Shown: positions 4,203 through 9,847 of the stretch, piece after piece
Position numbering within the stretch: the stretch's first letter is position 1
Layout of the letters: each line of letters opens with the position of its first letter
Source of the DNA: Hohaiivirga grylli
GTDB lineage: Bacteria; Pseudomonadota; Alphaproteobacteria; Rhizobiales; Beijerinckiaceae
Assembly: GCF_039655745.1 (NCBI RefSeq)
Contig: NZ_JBBYXI010000011.1
Coordinates: 1 to 9,847, forward strand
Length of the DNA: 9,847 bases
Direction of reading: 5' to 3'
Notes under the pieces: generated by a model
What the model was told of the DNA's origin: nothing
Databases searched by the model: none
What the model saw: the letters and a program-made list of their open reading frames with translations, nothing else
Translations under genes and position numbers: made by a program

Positions 4203-7200
4203 CTACTTCTTCCCAAACATTTCACGACCTATTTGAAGAATTTCTTGGTAACCATAGTTTTGGCCCGTAATTTCTTCATGTAATAATCTTGCCTGTGCCT
4301 TGCTTAAGGCTAATTTGGTAACAATATCTCTAAACTGCTTATTTTGAGCTTGATTATTCCCTGGCGTACCATCCTTATTTTTCTCTGAAAGATAAATATA
4401 ATCATTTTTATCCGGTACATATACACTATATCCTGCATTTTTCATTGCCTGAATAACTAATTGGCGCTGATCATCAGTAATATATGTATTGGGTAAATCA
4501 CCAGAACCTGCTGGTGTATATCCCTCCAGCTCGTATGTTCCATCCAGACGCGTTCTAGCGTAGATTGTTACTTCGCTACCATGAATATCTGTAACAATGA
4601 CATCTACACGTCCAGCAGGTCTATCAGATGTAAGCTTAATGGTATTCCCATCAAGATCACGATACTCTTGGGTATCCACACTACCTGCCGGGGTGGGAAT
4701 AAGTACAAGTAAAGCTCCACCCGCAACAGCGACAACTGTACCTGTTGATATCGCTACAGAGCCTCCCTTCAGTAGGGCTTTAGCTAAATCTGTTACTGAA
4801 CTAGGATTAGAACATATTCCATCCGCAGTTATTGCTCCTTGGGCATGGGCAGTTGTAACAAACAAATCCTTAATAAGATTCTTATAATTCCACCCCTGTT
4901 GAGATGCTCCACAGCCCTTCAACTCTTCTAAAACCTTAGGATCTTTGGCTGCTTTCTTTGCGATATCTCTAGCCTGCTCAACCTCTTCTTTTTTCACTAA
5001 TCCTTTTTTCTCAATATCGCTTGATATTGCATCAATTGCTTCTTCAAGGGTCTTCCCTATGACATTGATACCCTTAGCAGTATTATCAACCATATTCTGA
5101 AGGTCTTGAGGGATTCCTTGGAACCCATTCAAAGCTTCTGCAACACTCGTATCCGATGCATAAAATTGCGTGCCCCAGCTCTCATCCTTAGTGATGACCT
5201 GCGCCTTATCTAGATCTCGATTTAACGTTGCAACATCCTGAACCTGCTGGTCTTGATTTCTGATAATAATTGTACCTTCACCAACCGTTGCGTTGGTATC
5301 CTGCTCACGATCATGTCCTTCAATACTGCCCCCAACCGAAGTACCAGCCCCTGACACACGTTCACCCGATTTATTAGGATTGGGGCCATCATAGGCATGA
5401 ACACCAACACTCATGTCAAAGGCATCACCCTTGTCATAATCCTTGATGGTCGTGAACCCGAGCGTACCTGTATCAAGAGTCAGATTGCCAGTTTCAGAAT
5501 TCAGAACAGAACCATCAAGCTGGGTGTGATTACCAACCTTGATATCAAGCTTATCGCCTGCATAAATCCCCGTCTGTTCTGTAACCCATGCAACATCACT
5601 GTCAGAGTTGCCAAATCCGAATGATGCGCCACCTCCAGATGCAGAAGCACCAAAACCAATCGTGACAGAGCCTCCCATGTTCATTGAAGAACCTTCAGCA
5701 TGGCCCGTATCCTGACGTGACTGAACCGTCAGGTTGTTGCCAACATCAAGCGAGATATCAGGAGCAGAGATCACTGCACCGGCAATCGTTGTATCATTGC
5801 CAGACTTAATGTTTATTGAGTTACCTGCGCTCAGGTAACTGTTTTCCTGCTGGATACCCCAGTTCTCACTTTCAGATTGGCCGAACCCAGCTTCGATATG
5901 AAGTCCTGCTCCAGCACCACCGGCACCCATACTCGCACCAATACCGATACCTGCATTCCATTGCTGGCTCTTATAACCGCCGGAATTATAGGATTGCGCG
6001 CTCTCAATGATGATATCATTACCGGCGACAAGGTTCAGAGTATTACCTGCTCTTGCATCTGTTCCGATCAGATGAATATTGTTGCCTGCATTGAGAGTTA
6101 AATTACCACCAGCATCTAGGGTCGTGCCATGTGCCAGAGCCAGCTCTTCATGAAGACTGCTCTTCTTGCCTTCACCGCCAATCGTCAAACTCGCAGAAAC
6201 GCCAGCAAGACCGCCAGAAGCAGCCTTAATGGCATCAGTTGCTTTCAGCACACCGCTGACCATACCAATGGCTTCATAAGCTGCTCCACCATGGCCCGAC
6301 TTGAAGGTCTCGGTAGCCTGCTTCAGGCTGTTAATTACATTTAGAATATTGGCGGTGCCTTTAGCGGTCACACCAATAAATTTCTCATCCTGTTTTGATG
6401 TAGTCGTGACCATGTCATAGGCAACGGTCGTATTAATGTCGTGCCCTGCTGTCAGGGAGATATCACCCGGTGAACGGATAACACCTGCCTGTATATTGAT
6501 ATCATTCCCGGCATTCATGACAACACCGTTACCACCCTGAATAACCGATGACACAACATAACTGCTGTCCATCGTTACTTCAGTTTTATTAGAATGATAA
6601 CCGACCTGTACCTTGGCCTCTGTACTGTTTGCAGAGCCGCCTATACCAACACCCTGTTCCAGCTTCTTATGAGATGCCGTATAGCCATCAGCACCGGGTG
6701 TAATGTTGATATTGTTTCCAGCGTTAAGCATAGCTGTATCACCAGCCGAGATTGTTGACCCCTGAATGTTGATATCGTTGTTGGCGGTGATTATTACGTT
6801 ACCACCCGCCGAGATATTGGAGCCAACATTGGTGATGGTACCAACAGTATCGGTTGTCGTTTTCTTATGCCAGATATCTGCCCAACCAGAGCCCCCGCCA
6901 AACAGGCTGGATTTGGTCTGGGAGTAACCGTGGTTTTCACTGTCCTGCCCGGCTGTGATGTTGACATTCGCTCCAGCTTTACCATTTTCACCGGCACCTG
7001 CTGCAAGGCGGATGTCTTCGCCTGCAATCAGGTCTGAGGCATGGATGTTGACGTTACCGGCCGCAGCAACCGTCAGGTCTCCACCTGCAACGATGGTTGA
7101 GGAGACGTTCTGCGTGTAGCTGTCAGAAGATGACCAGCTCTTCTTTTTCAGAACATTGCCACTCTTACCTGAGCGCTCATCACTGCCCGTGTTCTCAAGC

Positions 7201-9847
7201 GAGGTGATGGTGATCTCGTTTCCGGCAAGAAGAGAAGCATCACCAAGTGCAATTACGTTTGAGGCTTCGACACGAATGTCGTTGGCCGCATAGAGGCTCA
7301 TATCACTGCCGGAGTAGAGTGTGCCGCCATGATAGGTCGTACTGCTCATATCCATGGAGCTCTTCTTCGAGTCATCCTGTCCATGATAACTCGTCACACT
7401 CGCTGTCAAAATAAGATCACCACCGGCTGCAAGATATAAACCGTCTCCGGCAATAATTGTACCACCAATATTCGCGAGATCACCCGATGTTCTGATCTGG
7501 ACAATATCACCGGCAATGAACCCGCCGTCCTGTAAGTATTGAACCAGGTGGGTCGCGGTATCCGCCGCTGTAACCACACGGCGCTCATTGGTGAAGGTGC
7601 CCGCATCAATGGAGAGCATACTCTCCGCCAGCATTGCGCCGCTGTTGTAGATATTGTCGCCCGTGATGTAGAGATTATCAGCGGTGATCACGCCACCGTT
7701 CGACTTGCGCCATTCTTCAAGACGGTTGGTCGGCAGAACAAGCTGCGGAACAAGCACATCCTCGCCATTGATGTTCTGTGTCACATACCACAGGATTGGT
7801 TCAGACAGGTTCGCCCGCTGTTCAGCCGTCAGCTCATCACCCAGCTTAATATCCGGATTGGCTTTCAGGAAGTCGACAGTGCCCTGCCACAAAGCTTCCT
7901 GCTGCTCTTCAGGTGTGCGGTAGCGCGGATCAAGGATCAGGCTGCCCGTCTGGTCAAGCAGCGCCTGATTGAGCATGCGCTGTTCATTGGTTGGGTCTGC
8001 AAATATTTTGACTCCATCACGGATGTCACCAACCTGCTCAAGTATCCAGATCGGCCCACGCTTCGTGTCTTCCGCCCCTGCAAATGGGGAGGCATTGAGA
8101 TAGGTGACATTACCAATCGTCACGCGGTTACCCGCACCAAGGCCGCCGACCCCACCAGTGCTTGGGCCCGTGAAGTAGTTGCTCAGGTCAATAACCGGGT
8201 CCGGCAGACGTGATGGTGCCGTTGGGCGGTTCGGGTCCGTGATGCCATTGATCAGTGTCGAGGAATCAATGATCACCGTCGAACCATCAAGGTTACCGGT
8301 GCTGATTGTTGAACCATTCGGAACATCCAGCTTCAGGGTTGCTCCTGCATAGATCAGGCCCGTCGTTTCTTTATATTCAAGCTGTCCAGCCTCAATGTTC
8401 ATAAACTGGCCATCATTCAGCCAACCAAAATAGGGGCTTGGATCTTCATCCCCATCCCCTTCAATCTTCTCAACTGTGCGGTAAATACCTGTTTCACGGG
8501 ACAGGTTCTGAATGCTGTTGGCTTTAATCAGCGCAGACTTTGACGCCAGAATAATTGAGGCATCATTGATCAGAGCATCCGTTGTAATAACCAGATTGCC
8601 ACCTGACATAATCTGGGCGGCATTAGATGTTTCAGTGTAACTTACCCAGTATTCATTATACTTGGAAGCCGTATGCTGCCCAGCAGCCTTTTCAATAACC
8701 CGGCTTGGGTTGAACATAACTTCGAATTTGACAAGCTGATCTGTGCGCTTGTTGGTCAGTGTTCCACCAACATTGAGCACCATGTCACCCATGGACTGGA
8801 TCGTTGAAGCCGTATTGGTCAGGTTGCCACCTGTGATCAGCTCCATATTCCCCATGGTGAATATCTCGCCACCACCCGGGAGGTAGATATTATCAATCCC
8901 AACCGTCAGAGACCCGTCGGTCTTCAGGAACAGATCATTACGCGCTGCCAGAACGCCATTGACCGTTACATCCTGACCAAGGGTCAGCGCCAGTGAGCCA
9001 TCAACAATCAGGGATTGGCCCACATCAATCGTTAAGCCCTGATTGTACAGGGTCAGCGCCAGATCCTTGCCGTAGTTGAACACACCCTGATCAACCCCAT
9101 TGGCATGAAACAGATCAAGATTGGCAGTCGACGCCGTCACACGGGCACTCTGCAGGCCCTGCACGATGGAATACCCGGCATTGTTCAGATGATTGGCCAG
9201 TGTGATCTGGAGGTCTTTACCCGAGATCGTTGCCGTACTGGCAGATGTGCCCGCATTGGTCAGATTGGCAGCAGACAGGATCAGGATACTATCCGAGAGC
9301 AGGATACCACTGTTGTAAATATCGCCACCAACAATCGCTGACAGGGCTGCCGCCTGTATCTGGGCACCGCTGCCATTCCACAAGGAGGCTGCAGTTGTCA
9401 GAAGGTTGTTCGTGACGCGAATGGTACCGGCATTGTTCAGCCCACCGCTCAGGATAAGACCTGCTGCAAGATTACCATTCTCCTGCCGGCTGATCTCATA
9501 GGCCGAGATACCGCCGGTATTGTTCAGGGTTGCAGCCTGAATGGTCAGGATATTGTTCGCTTCAACCTTACCGGCATTGTTGAGGTCAGCAGTCAGCTTT
9601 AACACGACATCCGTCGCACCCAGCCGCCCTGTCGCCTGATTGGTCAGGCCACCCGCTGTGATAATTAGCGTGTCATTGGCCAGTAACTCACCGGCATTGT
9701 TGAGACCGCCCTGCCCAAGGAACAGCTTCAGGTTCTCACCCGCAGCCTTGGAGCCCGCACCAGCGGCATAGGACGTCGCCGTGATATCAAGATCACCCGT
9801 TGTCTGCAGCGCGCCATCGTTGATCAGGGCTTGCGTAACAATGCTCA
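4203..9847 (-). CDS. FhaB/CdiA-like haemagglutinin with C-terminal toxin, 3' 1880 codons (5' end outside window)
   Basis: A two-partner-secretion exoprotein that would form a long surface beta-helix and deliver its C-terminal toxin to neighbours. The frame stays open to the window edge; the GTG at 9603-9605 is internal. In order: FHA-1-type repeats (LNNAG, GGLNNAGTI; 9847 to about 8750); a spacer with FNPSRVIEK and YNEYWVSYTETS; a Pro/Gly-rich stretch (about 8070-8230); the conserved pre-FHA-2 spacer domain (NEQRMLNQALLDQTG, then ELTAEQRANLSEPILWYV and VLVPQLVLP; about 7735-8010); FHA-2 repeats (AGNDINI, SAGGNVII; about 5091-7690); variable end after LQNM. The end holds a helical segment, CG-x17-TTAHA, a hydrophobic stretch (TVVAVAGGALLVLIP), a beta-rich part and a terminal domain (NNQAQNKQFRDIV, LHEEITGQNYGYQEIL, REMFGKK) that I recall at the ends of other polymorphic toxins; its activity is unknown to me. 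There is no VENN motif. Confidence 0.9.
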   Translation of the reverse strand, partial: SIVTQALINDGALQTTGDLDITATSYAAGAGSKAAGENLKLFLGQGGLNNAGELLANDTLIITAGGLTNQATGRLGATDVVLKLTADLNNAGKVEANNILTIQAATLNNTGGISAYEISRQENGNLAAGLILSGGLNNAGTIRVTNNLLTTAASLWNGSGAQIQAAALSAIVGGDIYNSGILLSDSILILSAANLTNAGTSASTATISGKDLQITLANHLNNAGYSIVQGLQSARVTASTANLDLFHANGVDQGVFNYGKDLALTLYNQGLTIDVGQSLIVDGSLALTLGQDVTVNGVLAARNDLFLKTDGSLTVGIDNIYLPGGGEIFTMGNMELITGGNLTNTASTIQSMGDMVLNVGGTLTNKRTDQLVKFEVMFNPSRVIEKAAGQHTASKYNEYWVSYTETSNAAQIMSGGNLVITTDALINDASIILASKSALIKANSIQNLSRETGIYRTVEKIEGDGDEDPSPYFGWLNDGQFMNIEAGQLEYKETTGLIYAGATLKLDVPNGSTISTGNLDGSTVIIDSSTLINGITDPNRPTAPSRLPDPVIDLSNYFTGPSTGGVGGLGAGNRVTIGNVTYLNASPFAGAEDTKRGPIWILEQVGDIRDGVKIFADPTNEQRMLNQALLDQTGSLILDPRYRTPEEQQEALWQGTVDFLKANPDIKLGDELTAEQRANLSEPILWYVTQNINGEDVLVPQLVLPTNRLEEWRKSNGGVITADNLYITGDNIYNSGAMLAESMLSIDAGTFTNERRVVTAADTATHLVQYLQDGGFIAGDIVQIRTSGDLANIGGTIIAGDGLYLAAGGDLILTASVTSYHGQDDSKKSSMDMSSTTYHGGTLYSGSDMSLYAANDIRVEASNVIALGDASLLAGNEITITSLENTGSDERSGKSGNVLKKKSWSSSDSYTQNVSSTIVAGGDLTVAAAGNVNIHASDLIAGEDIRLAAGAGENGKAGANVNITAGQDSENHGYSQTKSSLFGGGSGWADIWHKKTTTDTVGTITNVGSNISAGGNVIITANNDINIQGSTISAGDTAMLNAGNNINITPGADGYTASHKKLEQGVGIGGSANSTEAKVQVGYHSNKTEVTMDSSYVVSSVIQGGNGVVMNAGNDINIQAGVIRSPGDISLTAGHDINTTVAYDMVTTTSKQDEKFIGVTAKGTANILNVINSLKQATETFKSGHGGAAYEAIGMVSGVLKATDAIKAASGGLAGVSASLTIGGEGKKSSLHEELALAHGTTLDAGGNLTLNAGNNIHLIGTDARAGNTLNLVAGNDIIIESAQSYNSGGYKSQQWNAGIGIGASMGAGGAGAGLHIEAGFGQSESENWGIQQENSYLSAGNSINIKSGNDTTIAGAVISAPDISLDVGNNLTVQSRQDTGHAEGSSMNMGGSVTIGFGASASGGGASFGFGNSDSDVAWVTEQTGIYAGDKLDIKVGNHTQLDGSVLNSETGNLTLDTGTLGFTTIKDYDKGDAFDMSVGVHAYDGPNPNKSGERVSGAGTSVGGSIEGHDREQDTNATVGEGTIIIRNQDQQVQDVATLNRDLDKAQVITKDESWGTQFYASDTSVAEALNGFQGIPQDLQNMVDNTAKGINVIGKTLEEAIDAISSDIEKKGLVKKEEVEQARDIAKKAAKDPKVLEELKGCGASQQGWNYKNLIKDLFVTTAHAQGAITADGICSNPSSVTDLAKALLKGGSVAISTGTVVAVAGGALLVLIPTPAGSVDTQEYRDLDGNTIKLTSDRPAGRVDVIVTDIHGSEVTIYARTRLDGTYELEGYTPAGSGDLPNTYITDDQRQLVIQAMKNAGYSVYVPDKNDYIYLSEKNKDGTPGNNQAQNKQFRDIVTKLALSKAQARLLHEEITGQNYGYQEILQIGREMFGKK
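4842..4913 (-). other. Toxin-boundary motif CG-x17-TTAHA in the main protein
   Basis: Cys codon at 4911-4913 and TTAHA at 4842-4856, the same 72 nt as in the orphan. A further Cys follows nine residues after TTAHA. The sequence beyond (212 residues) is unrelated to the orphan end. Confidence 0.55.
5091..6060 (-). repeat. Long direct repeat, main-gene copy (pairs with 2417-3371)
   Basis: About 970 bp of FHA-2 coding sequence duplicated as the front of the orphan module. The small length difference comes from three Gly-rich islands. The copies are direct and about 2.7 kb apart, so recombination between them would delete the main toxin end, its immunity gene, the IS relic and the tRNA. Confidence 0.85.

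Noticed and set aside
4203..5090. VENN pretoxin motif of enterobacterial CdiA
   Set aside because: No VENN or close variant is present in either toxin end; the shared TTAHA segment occupies the boundary instead.
7539..8213. A 224-codon plus-strand open frame opposite the haemagglutinin gene
   Set aside because: It lies wholly antisense to clearly conserved FhaB/CdiA domain sequence, has no recognisable domain or ribosome site, and is best explained as a shadow of a biased coding strand.
9603..9605. GTG as the start of the haemagglutinin gene
   Set aside because: The same frame continues upstream without a stop to the window edge and encodes more FHA repeats (LLANDTLIITAGGLTNQ), so the true start is outside.
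4203..9847. CRISPR or tandem-repeat array
   Set aside because: The repetitive appearance comes from degenerate FHA beta-helix coding repeats of varying length, without identical direct repeats and regular spacers.

Overview
The window is a 3' segment of a two-partner-secretion filamentous haemagglutinin locus of the contact-dependent inhibition type (FhaB/CdiA-like), followed by an array of swapped and decaying toxin/immunity cassettes. It points to a Gram-negative proteobacterium. The AHA-type boundary motif, a tRNA-Ala(CGC) and IS6-family elements with GGTTCTGTCGCATT ends make me lean to an alphaproteobacterium, but with low confidence. All large genes lie on the minus strand, so the operon reads from right to left; the mobile-element remnants and the tRNA lie on the plus strand.

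Right to left: 9847-4203 is the body and C-terminus of a giant exoprotein whose N-terminus (signal peptide and TPS domain) is outside the window. It has FHA-type beta-helix repeats, a conserved spacer domain, a second repeat block, then a variable toxin end after residue M at 5091-5093. Its stop codon abuts the start codon of a small gene (3729-4202), the presumed cognate immunity gene. Next come an IS6 3'-end relic (about 3598-3728), a divergent tRNA-Ala(CGC) with its own promoter (3506-3581), and an orphan copy of the last third of the exoprotein (1898-3454) with a different toxin end. That orphan is followed by a Sel1/TPR-repeat gene (1299-1889), its likely immunity partner. Then follow an internally deleted IS6 element (988-1277), a lone AT-rich immunity-like gene (478-969) and the 3' end of a better-preserved IS6 element (1-474).

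Functionally, the main gene would display a toxin on the cell surface and the adjacent small gene would protect the producer. The orphan module shares about 950 bp with the main gene, so one recombination event could replace the active toxin/immunity pair with the orphan pair. Three immunity or immunity-like genes each end next to an IS6-type right end in the same orientation. This suggests the array was built by cassette acquisition with IS6 elements as separators. No TpsB/CdiB transporter is visible here.
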